64,000 nucleotides of DNA from Brevundimonas sp. Root1279 (GTDB lineage Bacteria; Pseudomonadota; Alphaproteobacteria; Caulobacterales; Caulobacteraceae): positions 172,537 through 236,536 of the forward strand of contig NZ_LMEB01000004.1 of the NCBI RefSeq assembly GCF_001425945.1, written 5' to 3'. A model generated the notes under the pieces. The model was not told where the DNA came from. It saw only the letters and a program-made list of their open reading frames with translations, and did not search any database. A program made the position numbers and the translations under genes. Below, in pieces: positions 27,196 through 35,404 of the stretch. The number at the start of each line of letters is the position of its first letter. Position 1 is the first letter of the stretch.

Positions 27196-27343
27196 TTTTT
27201 GGTCGGCCGCGGTCGTCGGCCCTTCGGGACCTCCCGACCCGACGCGGCCCAGGTCAGCCGGCCACACCCATCGTTCGTGACTTGAGTGCGGGCGAATGCG
27301 TTGTATGGAGGCGTCTACGCCTTCGCCTGAACGAGATCCGCCC

Positions 27344-27649
27344 ATGCTCGCCCGCATCTACCGCCCCGCCAAGACCGCGATGCAGTCCGGCAAGGCCAAG
27401 TCGAAAGACTGGCGGCTGGAGTTCGAACCGGCCTCGGCGCGGACCATCGATCCGCTGATGGGCTGGACCTCGTCGTCGGACATGAACGGCCAGGTCCGCC
27501 TGACCTTCGACTCGAAGGAAGAAGCGGTCGCCTACGCCGAGCGCCACGGCATCCCGTTCCGCCTGCAGGAGCCGCAGGAGCCGCCGGTGATCCTCAAGGC
27601 CTACGCCGACAATTTCGCCACCTACCGCAAGCAGTCCTGGACGCACTAG
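27344..27649 (+). CDS. NADH dehydrogenase accessory subunit, NDUFS4-like
   Basis: The 101-residue protein matches the family of mitochondrial complex I subunit NDUFS4 (18-kDa AQDQ subunit): ARIYRPAKTAMQSGKAKSKDWRLEFEP at the start, then DPLMGWTSSSDMNGQVRLTF, EEAVAYAERHGI and the closing YADNFATYRKQSWTH. It sits at the peripheral arm of complex I in alphaproteobacteria, which are the relatives of mitochondria. The ATG at 27344 fits the family; an in-frame ATG at 27305 is possible. The gene stands alone between two tRNA genes, away from the nuo operon. Confidence 0.92.
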   Translation: MLARIYRPAKTAMQSGKAKSKDWRLEFEPASARTIDPLMGWTSSSDMNGQVRLTFDSKEEAVAYAERHGIPFRLQEPQEPPVILKAYADNFATYRKQSWTH

Positions 27650-27728
27650 GTCCGAGGCGACCGTCTCGGCGCCGCGGCGGGATGGCCTCAGCCTGCCGCA
27701 TCGCGTTTACTCGCCTGCACGCCCTCGG

Positions 27729-27805
27729 GCGCCCTTAGCTCAGCTGGATAGAGCACCCGCCTTCTAAGCGGACGGTCGCAGGTTCGAATCCTGCAGGGCG
27801 CGCCA
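27729..27805 (+). tRNA. tRNA-Arg, anticodon TCT
   Basis: A 77-base cloverleaf with encoded CCA. The acceptor GCGCCCT pairs with AGGGCGC, the D stem is GCTC/GAGC, the loop CTTCTAA gives anticodon TCT, and the T arm is GCAGG-TTCGAAT-CCTGC. The first anticodon-stem pair is a C-A mismatch. Confidence 0.95.
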
Positions 27806-27834
27806 GGGTTCGGCCATGCTCGACGCGTAACACG

Positions 27835-27862
27835 ATATACGATACGTATATAAACCGTATAT
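27835..27862 (+). promoter_or_regulatory. Operator/promoter of the ParD-like/map operon
   Basis: A perfect inverted repeat ATATACG-ATA-CGTATAT (27835-27851) is followed by a third copy of the half-site CGTATAT at 27856-27862, in a strongly AT-rich patch. TATAAA at 27848-27853 lies inside and could be the -10 box. This layout fits self-repression by the ribbon-helix-helix-like protein encoded next. Confidence 0.6.
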
Positions 27863-27877
27863 TTCGAGCGAGACCCC

Positions 27878-28096
27878 ATGGGACTGGTCAACATCGATGA
27901 CGCCTTGCACGACCAACTGCGTCGGGCCAGCGGCCTGACCTGCCGGTCGATCAACGCCCAGGCCACCTACTGGATGAGGATCGGCATGCTCGCCGAGCTC
28001 AATCCGACCCTGACCTTCAATGAAATTCTCGCCCGCGAGATGCAGGCCGCAGGGGTCGAGGCGGGCGCGCCGGGAGAATGGGCCGTTGGTTGTTAA
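27878..28096 (+). CDS. ParD-like antitoxin family protein
   Basis: A 72-residue protein (MGLVNIDDALHDQLRRASGL, then TCRSINAQATYWMRIGMLAELNPTLTFNEIL) that matches the ParD-like ribbon-helix-helix family, annotated in databases as a type II antitoxin. The N-terminal VNIDDALH is the DNA-binding strand and the SINAQATYWMRIG helix the dimer core. No RelE/ParE toxin gene follows. Instead the methionine aminopeptidase gene overlaps its 3' end by 11 bases. The upstream inverted repeats make autoregulation likely. Whether it controls or inhibits the peptidase is unknown. Confidence 0.82.
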   Translation: MGLVNIDDALHDQLRRASGLTCRSINAQATYWMRIGMLAELNPTLTFNEILAREMQAAGVEAGAPGEWAVGC

Positions 28097-28877
28097 GGAG
28101 GCCTGGGAGTTGGAGGCCATGGCGCGCTCCGGCCGCCTGCTGGCGCAGGTGTTCGAGCATATCGACACCTGGTCCCTGGCCGGCATGACCACCATGGAGA
28201 TCAACGACCGGGTCGAGCGCTTCATCGTCGACGACCTGGGCGCGCGACCGGCCAGCAAGGGGCAGTACAACTATCCCTATGTGCTCAACGTCTCGATCAA
28301 CGACGTGGTCTGTCACGGCATGCCCAGGACGGACGAGACCCTGAAGAACGGCGACATCGTCAACCTCGACATCACGCTTGAGACCGGCGGCTACATCGCC
28401 GACTCCAGCAAGACCTACATGGTCGGCGCCGTGAAGGCGGCGGCTGTTCGCCTGGTCCGCGCCACCTATCAGGCGCTTTGGAAGGGCATCGGCGCGGTGC
28501 GCCCGGGCGCCCGCATCGGGGACATCGGCCACGCCATTGAAAGCCACGCCCGTCAGAACGGCTTCACCGTGGTGCGTGACTACTGCGGTCACGGCATCGG
28601 TCGCGAAATGCACGAGGACCCGCAGGTCCTGCATTTCGGTAAGGCCGGAACCGGCATGGTTCTGCGCGAGGGCATGACCTTCACCATCGAGCCGATGATC
28701 AACGCCGGCCGCCGCGAAGTGGCCCCGGAAGAGGCCGACGGCTGGACCGTCCGCACCGCCGACGGCTCGCTGTCGGCCCAGTTCGAGCACACCGTGGCGG
28801 TGACGGCGACCGGGGTGCGGGTGCTGACCCTGCGCAGCGACGAGGCGGGCAAGGTGGGCGGTCGGATCTCGGCCTAG
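28086..28877 (+). CDS. map: Type I methionine aminopeptidase
   Basis: The enzyme removes the initiator Met from new proteins. The 263-residue chain has the five metal ligands: Asp in LDITLETGGYIADSSKTY (two), His in YCGHGIGREMHEDP, Glu in FTIEPMIN and Glu in AQFEHTVAVT; VCHGMP holds the substrate His. The start is unsure: TTG 28086, with GGGAG nine bases before it, keeps the conserved N-terminal helix VKEAWELEAMARSGRLLA, while TTG 28110 has a perfect AAGGAGG at eight bases and ATG 28119 follows. In every case it is joined to the ParD-like gene. The stop shares CTAG with the opposing HAD gene. Confidence 0.93.
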   Translation: MVVKEAWELEAMARSGRLLAQVFEHIDTWSLAGMTTMEINDRVERFIVDDLGARPASKGQYNYPYVLNVSINDVVCHGMPRTDETLKNGDIVNLDITLETGGYIADSSKTYMVGAVKAAAVRLVRATYQALWKGIGAVRPGARIGDIGHAIESHARQNGFTVVRDYCGHGIGREMHEDPQVLHFGKAGTGMVLREGMTFTIEPMINAGRREVAPEEADGWTVRTADGSLSAQFEHTVAVTATGVRVLTLRSDEAGKVGGRISA

Positions 28878-29545
28878 GCGGCGAGAGCCACAAGGCCCTT
28901 ACGCACCTCATGCAGGTCGGCGGCGATGGCTTGGCACAAGGCGTCGATCTCCGGCGTCGGACCGAGCAGGTCCGGGACCATGACCGTCATCATCCCGGCC
29001 GCTGCGGCTGAGCGGACGCCATTGCGCGAGTCCTCCAGCGCCAGGCAGTCATGCGGGTCGACACCCAGCCTGCGCGCGGCGGCGAGATAGGGCGCCGGGT
29101 CCGGCTTGCCGCGCTCGTAGTCGCCCGGCGCCAGGATGCATTGGAAGCGCTCGGTCAGCCCGGCTCCGTCGAAGTGCTCATGCGCCAGCGCTTTGGGCGA
29201 AGAGGTCGCTACTGCCGCCGGGATGCCGAGGGCGTCCAGTTCGTCCAGCAACTCCACGACCCCGGTCTTCAACGCCAACCGCTCGCGACAGAGGGACACG
29301 AAGCGCTCGGTCCAGGCGGGGCCGATTTCGTCGGCGGGCAGGTCCGGCCCGAACCGTTCAAGCAGACCTTCGCGTATGCTGACCCAGGGCGTGCCGACGA
29401 CGGTGAGGTAGAAGTCGGGCTCCATATCATGCCCGTGCATCGCCAGGGTCTCGACCATCGCCGCCATCCACAGGCGTTCGGTGTCGAAGATCAGACCATC
29501 CATATCGAAGACGACGGCGGCAGGCAGGCGCGGAAGCGTGATCAT
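28874..29545 (-). CDS. HAD superfamily phosphatase (beta-phosphoglucomutase-like)
   Basis: The 223-residue protein has the HAD motifs: motif I VVFDMDGLIFDTE with the nucleophile Asp, motif II VATSSP, motif III Lys in YERGKPDPAPYL and motif IV ALEDSRNGVRSAAAAGM. The helical cap after motif I places it with subfamily IA phosphatases and phosphoglucomutase-like proteins. The substrate cannot be told from sequence. The ATG at 29545 begins the fold directly; the frame upstream is open for 77 codons with no homology. The gap of 255 bases upstream of it holds no gene that I can support. Confidence 0.88.
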   Translation of the reverse strand: MITLPRLPAAVVFDMDGLIFDTERLWMAAMVETLAMHGHDMEPDFYLTVVGTPWVSIREGLLERFGPDLPADEIGPAWTERFVSLCRERLALKTGVVELLDELDALGIPAAVATSSPKALAHEHFDGAGLTERFQCILAPGDYERGKPDPAPYLAAARRLGVDPHDCLALEDSRNGVRSAAAAGMMTVMVPDLLGPTPEIDALCQAIAADLHEVRKGLVALAA

Positions 29546-29800
29546 CCCGGAGGAATCCCCTTGTTGCGGATCGGAGGCGAGGGCGGAGAAGGGGAGCCAG
29601 GCCGGCGGGCGAACGCTGGACGGACCAAGGACGGGGCTGGTCTGAAAAGGTCTCGACCAGCCGCTTCGTTCATCGACGCAACGCTCCGCGGTCGGTTCGA
29701 CCAGGCCGGGGCATGCGCAGAAGCGGCTCCATGGGCGGGGACATAGTCCCGCCGAAGCGTCCGCGCCAGCTTTCAACAGTGAAGTTTCGGTGACGCGCCG

Positions 29801-30286
29801 TCAGAACGGACGTTCGTCCTTCCAGCAGTCGGCCAGTCCTCGTTCGGCGCCGCCTGTGAACGCACGCAGCGGTCCGCTCGACGCGTAGAGCCGGACGAAG
29901 TCGGATCCCTCGTCCGACGGCGCCCAAATGTAGGACTGGCTCGGGTCGGAGGTCTCCCAGCCGCGATTGGGGATATCCACGTGAAGTCCGACCTCGAGGT
30001 TTCGCATCTCATCAAGGATGGCGAGTACGGCGGGGCACGTGGCGGGTTCGGCCCATCGCGGTTCGGCGCGATCGGCTTCCTCGCGGCGCAGGATGGGCAG
30101 CCACTCCCCCGATGTGGAGCGATAGGCATAGACATCGGTTCGGGACCAGAAGCCGCGTCCCGAGTCGTACCCCCAGCCGGCGGCCGAGCTCCGGGCGTTT
30201 TCGATCTCCGGAGCGCGGGCGGAGAAACGGTTCGTATCCTCGGCGGCGGCCATCGAAGCGGAGGCGAGAAGGGCGACGATGAACAT
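29801..30286 (-). CDS. Hypothetical secreted protein
   Basis: The 161-residue product has a short signal peptide MFIVALLASASMAAAE, then a soluble part with aromatic-rich segments (GWGYDSGRGFWSRTDVY, SQSYIWAPSDEGSDFVRLY) and two cysteines (in ATCPAV and ADCWKDE) that could form a disulfide in the periplasm. I do not recognise a family. It is a single gene, divergent from the exonuclease III gene and not linked to any operon. Length and composition are ordinary for the replicon. Confidence 0.62.
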   Translation of the reverse strand: MFIVALLASASMAAAEDTNRFSARAPEIENARSSAAGWGYDSGRGFWSRTDVYAYRSTSGEWLPILRREEADRAEPRWAEPATCPAVLAILDEMRNLEVGLHVDIPNRGWETSDPSQSYIWAPSDEGSDFVRLYASSGPLRAFTGGAERGLADCWKDERPF

Positions 30287-30411
30287 TCCTGGATCCGAAA
30301 GCTGACGGCGGTCCCAAAGTCAGGGCTCCGAGTCTCTCCTAGCCCATTTCCCGGAGAGCGGAAGCTGTGGCCGAGGCCGCAACCGGCGCCTCCGCTTGCC
30401 GTTCAGGCCTC

Positions 30412-31194
30412 GTGCGCATCGCCACTTTCAACATCAACGGGATCAACACCCGCCTGGCCAATCTGCTGGAGTGGCTGGAGGAAGCGCGGCCCGACGTGGC
30501 CTGCCTGCAAGAGCTGAAGGCCACCGACAGCCAGTTTCCGGCGAAGGCGATCCGTGACGCGGGCTATCACGGCGTATGGAAGGGCGAACACCGCTGGAAC
30601 GGCGTGGCGATACTGTCGCGCCGCGAGCCCGTAGTGACCCGCCGCAGTCTCCCCGGCGACGAAAAGGACGCCCAGAGCCGCTACATCGAAGCGGCCGTCG
30701 ACGGCGTGCTGATCGCGTGCCTCTATCTGCCCAACGGCAATCCCCAGCCGGGACCGAAGTTCGACTACAAGCTGGCCTGGATGGAGCGGTTGAACGCCCA
30801 CGCGGCGGGCCTGCTGGCGACCGGCGCCCCCGTCGTCCTGGCGGGAGACTACAATGTCGTCCCGACCGACGCGGACATCTACAACACCCGCTCGTGGAAG
30901 AAGGACGCGCTCCTTCAGCCGGCGCCGCGGGCGGCCTTCGCCCGGCTGCTGGCCCAGGGCTGGACCGACGCCCTGCGTGAGCGCTTCCCGCAGGATCCGC
31001 CGCCCTGGACCTTCTGGCAGTATTTCCGCCAGGCTTGGGAGCGGGACGCCGGCCTCAGGATCGACCACCTGCTGCTGAGCCAGGCAGCGGCGGAGCGGCT
31101 GGTCGATGCAGGCGTGGACAAGCCGGTGCGCGGCCGCGAGCGAGCCAGCGACCACGCCCCGACCTGGATCGAGCTGGCCCCAGCCCCTGACTGA
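30412..31194 (+). CDS. xthA: Exodeoxyribonuclease III
   Basis: XthA is an AP endonuclease and 3' exonuclease of base-excision repair. The 260-residue protein shows RIATFNINGINTRL, the metal-binding Glu in CLQELKATD, LPNGNPQPGPKFDYKL, the Asp-Asn pair in LAGDYNVVPTDADIYN and the final catalytic SDHAPTWIEL. The GTG at 30412 gives the usual first residues; an in-frame GTG at 30367 with GGAG ten bases before it could add 15 residues. It is followed after 30 bases by the coiled-coil gene on the same strand. Confidence 0.93.
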   Translation: MRIATFNINGINTRLANLLEWLEEARPDVACLQELKATDSQFPAKAIRDAGYHGVWKGEHRWNGVAILSRREPVVTRRSLPGDEKDAQSRYIEAAVDGVLIACLYLPNGNPQPGPKFDYKLAWMERLNAHAAGLLATGAPVVLAGDYNVVPTDADIYNTRSWKKDALLQPAPRAAFARLLAQGWTDALRERFPQDPPPWTFWQYFRQAWERDAGLRIDHLLLSQAAAERLVDAGVDKPVRGRERASDHAPTWIELAPAPD

Positions 31195-31224
31195 ACCGCC
31201 GCGCTGTCCGGCCGTTGCGGCTGG

Positions 31225-31683
31225 ATGGCGAAACTGAAGGTGTTCACCTATTCCGACGGCTTCCACGCCTGGACTGTGGCGGCGCCGTCGCGGCCCAAGG
31301 CCCTGGCCGCCTGGGGCGTGAAGCGCGACCTTTTCAAGGACGGCGCGGCCAAGGAGATCGACGAAGGCGCTGACTACGAGGCGGCGCTGGCCGCGCCGGG
31401 CGAGTTGATCGAGCGCGGCCTGGCCGTCGACATCGGCAAGGTCGAGCGGACGGCGGCGCCGAAGGCCAAGGCTAGGAAGGGGCCGAGCGAGAAGGACCGC
31501 GCCCGGGTCGAGGCGCTGGAGGCTGAGCTCGCCGAACTCGATGCGGAGCAGGCGCGGGAGGCCGAGGCGCTGGACGCCCACCGTGCGGCTCTGGACAAGG
31601 AGGCTGCGGCTCTCGCCCGATCACACGGCCGCGTCAGGGATGAGTTGAAGGCCAGGCTGAAGGCGGCTCGCGCCAAGCTCTAG
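31225..31683 (+). CDS. Hypothetical coiled-coil protein
   Basis: The 152-residue protein has an N-terminal folded part of about 70 residues (KLKVFTYSDGFHAWTVAAPSR, then AAWGVKRDLFKDG), a basic Ala/Lys linker, and a C-terminal half made of charged heptads (EALEAELAELDAEQAREAEAL and onward) that should form a long helix or coiled coil. It resembles short TolA-like or cell-envelope proteins annotated in Caulobacterales but has no signal peptide or membrane span. It lies 30 bases after xthA and shares CTAG at its stop with the opposing lyase gene. Confidence 0.72.
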   Translation: MAKLKVFTYSDGFHAWTVAAPSRPKALAAWGVKRDLFKDGAAKEIDEGADYEAALAAPGELIERGLAVDIGKVERTAAPKAKARKGPSEKDRARVEALEAELAELDAEQAREAEALDAHRAALDKEAAALARSHGRVRDELKARLKAARAKL

Positions 31684-32852
31684 CGGATGACCGCCCGCCA
31701 CGCCGCAAGGCCACGCGCCAGGTCGGCGATCAGCTCGGCCGGGTCCTCCAGTCCGATGTGGATCCGCAGCAGTTCGCCGCCGAGCGCCGGCTCGCCACGA
31801 CGATAGGCCATCTGCCCCGTCTCATGCGTCATGAGGCTCTCGAAACCGCCCCAGGAGTAACCGAGGCCGAACAGTTCGACGGCGGCCATCAGGGCGTGGG
31901 TGGCGGCCTCGGAGCCGCCCTTCATGACGACGCCGAGGATGGAGGCGGCGCCAACGTAATCACGGCTCCACAGAGCGTGCATCGGTGACCCGGGCAGGGG
32001 TGGGTAGAGGACCTCGGCGACCTCTTCGCGGGCCTGCAGCCATTCCGCCACCGCCAGGGCCGAGCGCGCCTGCTCGGCGTAGCGCAGCGGCAAGGTGCGC
32101 AGGCCGCGCAGCGCAAGCCAGGCGTCGTCGGGCGACACCCGCCAGCCCAGATCCTCGATCGTCTCGGCGATTCTTTTGCAGACAGCCGGGTCGGACGCCG
32201 CGATCGCGCCCATCAGCAGGTCGGAATGGCCGGCGACGTATTTGGTCACCGCCTGCACGCTGACGTCGACCCCGTGGGCCAGCGGCTTGAAGGACAGGCC
32301 CGCGGCCCAGGTGTTGTCCATCACCGTCAGCACGCCCCGCGCCCGGCAGCCTTCGGCCAGGGCCGGCACGTCGACCATCTCGAAGGTCAACGAACCCGGC
32401 GATTCGATCAGCAGCACCTTTGTGCGCTCCGTGACGGCGGCGAGGATCTGGTCGGTCGAGGCGTCCGGCGCGTGAAAGGTCGCGGTGACGCCGCGGTGGC
32501 CCAGATGCCGCTTTAGGAACCGTCGGGTCGGGCCGTAGAGGGCGTCCGTCGTCAGCACCTCATCGCCGGGGCGGAGCAGTGCGGTCAGGGGCACGGTGAC
32601 GGCGGCCAGACCGGACGGGACAAGCCACGCGTCTTTCGCGCCCTCCAGCTCGGCCAGGGCGGAGCGCAGCTCGCGCGCCGCGCCAAGGTCCTCGATGCCG
32701 TAGACGGGTCCGGCCGACTCATCCCGCAGGGCCGCGGGATCGTCGTTCAGCAGGGTCGAGGCGCGCTCGATCGGCGGGCTGACGCCGCGACGCCCACGCC
32801 CTCGGCGGGTGGCGGAGGCGATCAGGCGGGTGCGGTCGGAGCGATCGGTCAT
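31680..32852 (-). CDS. metC: Cystathionine beta-lyase (Cys/Met metabolism PLP enzyme)
   Basis: The 390-residue enzyme cleaves cystathionine to homocysteine in methionine synthesis. It has the Cys/Met metabolism fold: VYGIEDLGAARELRSALAELEGA, LTTDALYGPTRRFL, VMDNTWAAGL with the cofactor Asp, and the PLP Lys in VTKYVAGHSDLLMG. The N-terminus MTDRSDRTRLIASATRRGRGRRG is basic. The order of features and SWGGFESL near the end favour MetC over cystathionine gamma-synthase, though similar enzymes degrade cysteine. The ATG at 32852 fits homology. It is divergent from the binding-protein gene. Confidence 0.88.
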   Translation of the reverse strand: MTDRSDRTRLIASATRRGRGRRGVSPPIERASTLLNDDPAALRDESAGPVYGIEDLGAARELRSALAELEGAKDAWLVPSGLAAVTVPLTALLRPGDEVLTTDALYGPTRRFLKRHLGHRGVTATFHAPDASTDQILAAVTERTKVLLIESPGSLTFEMVDVPALAEGCRARGVLTVMDNTWAAGLSFKPLAHGVDVSVQAVTKYVAGHSDLLMGAIAASDPAVCKRIAETIEDLGWRVSPDDAWLALRGLRTLPLRYAEQARSALAVAEWLQAREEVAEVLYPPLPGSPMHALWSRDYVGAASILGVVMKGGSEAATHALMAAVELFGLGYSWGGFESLMTHETGQMAYRRGEPALGGELLRIHIGLEDPAELIADLARGLAAWRAVIR

Positions 32853-32943
32853 GTCGGCGCGCCCAAGGGTTGCGGTTCCGCCGTCAAAGGCATCTAAAGG
32901 TCCACGGGGCGCAAGTCTGGTGTGGCTTTCAACGAGGCGCGCG

Positions 32944-34059
32944 ATGCGGTCACGGGTGGTTCGACGGACGGCGGCGGCGGGCGTGACGCTCGCCTTTGGC
33001 CTGCTGCTCGCGGCCTGCGGCGGCGGAGACCGTTCCGAGGACGCCGAGACCACTGAACCGACCGGTCCCGACCCGGCCACCGCCGCCCCGGACTTCACCA
33101 GCCCAACCCTGCAGGCGATCCGGCGTCGCGGCCGTCTGAACTGCGGCGTGCATGAGGGCCTGGTCGGCTTCGCCTATACCGACAACCGCGGCCAGTGGCG
33201 GGGCTTCGACGCCGACTTCTGTCGGGCGCTGGCCGCCGCCATCCTCGGAGATCCAGACAAGGTGCGCTTCGTGCCGGTGACCTCGGCCCAGCGCTTCAAC
33301 GCCCTGCGCAACGGTCGCATCGACGTGCTGTGGCGGGCGACCTCCTGGACGCTCAGCCGCGAGTCCCAGGAAGGCGTGCGCTTCGCCGGGATCAACTACT
33401 ACGACGGCCAGGGCTTTCTGGTGCGTCGCTCGCTCGACCTGGCCAGCGCCCAGGAGATGAACGGCGCCCGCGTCTGCGTGCAGCGAGACACCACCTCCGA
33501 ACTCAATGTCGCCGACTTCTTCCGCGCCCGGGGCATCGAGTATCGCGCCGTCATGGCCGCCAACGAGGAAGAGGCCCGCAGTGCCTATGCTCGCGAGGAC
33601 TGCGACGCCTTCAGCGCCGACATCTCGGCCCTGGCCGCCGCCCGCTCTCTGCTGCCCAATCCGGAGCAGCACGCCATCCTGCCGGATGTCATCTCCAAGG
33701 AGCCGCTGGGCCCGGCCGTCCGGCGCGGCGACGAGGCCTGGACCTCGATCGTCCGCTGGACCCTCAACGCCCTGATTCTCGCCGAAGAGTTGGGTGTGAC
33801 CCAGACCAACGCCGAACAGATGGCCGAGGATTCCCGCGATCCGCGCATCCGCCGCCTGCTCGGCGACGAGGGCGAACTGGGTCCGTCGCTGGGATTGTCC
33901 AAGACCTGGGCCAAGGACGCCATCGAAGCGACCGGCAACTATGGCGAGATATTCGACCGGAATATCGGCCCGAATTCGCCTCTCGACCTGGCCCGGGGGC
34001 TTAACGCACAATGGAGCGCTCGGCCCGGCGGCTTGATCTACGCCCTGCCGATCCGATAA
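32944..34059 (+). CDS. Amino-acid ABC-type substrate-binding lipoprotein (AapJ-like)
   Basis: The 371-residue protein has a lipobox LLLAAC near residue 25, an acidic Thr/Pro linker and a type II periplasmic binding fold: RGRLNCGVHEGLVGFAYTDNRGQWRGFDADFCRALA, NALRNGRIDVLWRATSWTLSRE, GARVCVQRDTTSELN and DCDAFSADIS. These blocks are those of AapJ/BztA, the binding protein of the general L-amino acid transporter. No aapQMP permease or ATPase genes follow; a cation symporter does, 30 bases downstream. ATG 32944 starts the signal peptide. Confidence 0.87.
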   Translation: MRSRVVRRTAAAGVTLAFGLLLAACGGGDRSEDAETTEPTGPDPATAAPDFTSPTLQAIRRRGRLNCGVHEGLVGFAYTDNRGQWRGFDADFCRALAAAILGDPDKVRFVPVTSAQRFNALRNGRIDVLWRATSWTLSRESQEGVRFAGINYYDGQGFLVRRSLDLASAQEMNGARVCVQRDTTSELNVADFFRARGIEYRAVMAANEEEARSAYAREDCDAFSADISALAAARSLLPNPEQHAILPDVISKEPLGPAVRRGDEAWTSIVRWTLNALILAEELGVTQTNAEQMAEDSRDPRIRRLLGDEGELGPSLGLSKTWAKDAIEATGNYGEIFDRNIGPNSPLDLARGLNAQWSARPGGLIYALPIR

Positions 34060-34089
34060 CGACGCGGCGCAAAGCCCGGGGGGAAGCTC

Positions 34090-35403
34090 ATGGAAACGAC
34101 GAAACGCGGCGGTATTCCGCTCTACGTCTGGATGCTGGTTGGCTTCCTCGCCGGTCTGGGCGGGGGGCTGTACGTCAACCTGAACGGTCTCGTCGTCATC
34201 CCCGAGGTGATGAGCCTGATCCAGTCAGTGGGCCAGATATTCCTGCGCCTGCTGTTCATGCTGGTCCTGCCGCTGCTGTTCTCGGCCCTGGCCGTCGGCG
34301 TCGCCGAGATGGGCGACCTCAAGACCCTCGGCCGTGCGGGCTTCAAGACCCTGGTCTTCACCATCATCGTCTCGGCCATCGCCGTCGGCATCGGCCTGGG
34401 CATGGTCAACTACTTCCGCCCCGGCGACGGGGTGGACCCGGCCATGGCTCAGCAACTGCTGGCCCAGGGGCGAGAAGGCGCGGCGGGCATTGTCGGCAAT
34501 GCGCCCAAGAGCATCGAGGCGGGTCAGTTCTTCCTCGACATGATCCCCTCGAACGTCGTCACCGCGGCGGCCGAGAACCAGATCCTGCCGGTCATGGTCT
34601 TCGCCCTGTTGTTCGGCATCGGCATGGTCATGGCCAAGAGCAAGGCGACCGACCAGCTGCAGATGACCCTGCAAGGCGTGTTCGAGGTGATGATGAAGCT
34701 CATCAACCTCGTCATCAAACTCGCCCCCATCGCCATCGCCGCCCTGATGTTCAACCTCGCGGCCGTGTTCGGCTGGGAGCTGCTGATCCGCCTCGGCGCC
34801 TATGCGGCCGTCGCCGTCGGCGCCATGGCGATCCACATGTTCATCGTCTACCCGCTGGTCGTCTGGCTCGCCGGCGGGATGAACCCGTTCAAATTCTTCC
34901 ACGGCGTGCGCGAGCCGATCGTGGTTGCCTTCTCGACCGCCTCGTCGAACGCGACCCTGCCGGTCTCCATCCGCGTCGCGGAGACCGAGCTCAAGCTGCC
35001 GCGCCGCATCTCGCGCTTCGTCCTGACCGTCGGCGCCACCGCCAACCAGAACGGCACCGCCCTGTTCGAGGGCGTGACCGTCCTCTTCCTGGCCCAGTTC
35101 TTCGGCGTCGAGCTCAGCATCGGCCAGCAGTTGATCGTCATGCTGGTGTGCATCCTCGGCGGCATCGGCACCGCGGGCGTTCCCGCCGGCTCCTTGCCGG
35201 TCATCGCCCTGATCCTGGCCATGGTCGGCGTTCCGCCGGAAGGGATCGGCCTGATCCTCGGCGTCGACCGCTTCCTCGACATGTGCCGCACCACGCTGAA
35301 CGTCACCGGCGACCTGGTCGCGGCCACCGTCGTCTCGCGCGGCGAGACGGACGCCGTGGTGCCGGCCGACGCAGAAGAGCCGTTCGCGCCGTCGGTGAGC
35401 TGA
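34090..35403 (+). CDS. Dicarboxylate/amino acid:cation symporter (DAACS family)
   Basis: The 437-residue inner-membrane protein has eight main hydrophobic segments and two re-entrant loops. The first loop has FSTASSNATLPVSI (the serine-rich motif), the second has AGVPAGSLPV, and between them are TVGATANQNGTALFEG and the C-terminal LGVDRFLDMCRTTLNVTGD with the substrate Asp and Arg. The family takes up glutamate, aspartate or C4-dicarboxylates with protons or sodium; the exact substrate is open. GGGGGGAAGC precedes the ATG. It is probably in one unit with the preceding binding protein. Confidence 0.92.
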   Translation: METTKRGGIPLYVWMLVGFLAGLGGGLYVNLNGLVVIPEVMSLIQSVGQIFLRLLFMLVLPLLFSALAVGVAEMGDLKTLGRAGFKTLVFTIIVSAIAVGIGLGMVNYFRPGDGVDPAMAQQLLAQGREGAAGIVGNAPKSIEAGQFFLDMIPSNVVTAAAENQILPVMVFALLFGIGMVMAKSKATDQLQMTLQGVFEVMMKLINLVIKLAPIAIAALMFNLAAVFGWELLIRLGAYAAVAVGAMAIHMFIVYPLVVWLAGGMNPFKFFHGVREPIVVAFSTASSNATLPVSIRVAETELKLPRRISRFVLTVGATANQNGTALFEGVTVLFLAQFFGVELSIGQQLIVMLVCILGGIGTAGVPAGSLPVIALILAMVGVPPEGIGLILGVDRFLDMCRTTLNVTGDLVAATVVSRGETDAVVPADAEEPFAPSVS

Positions 35404-35404
35404 G

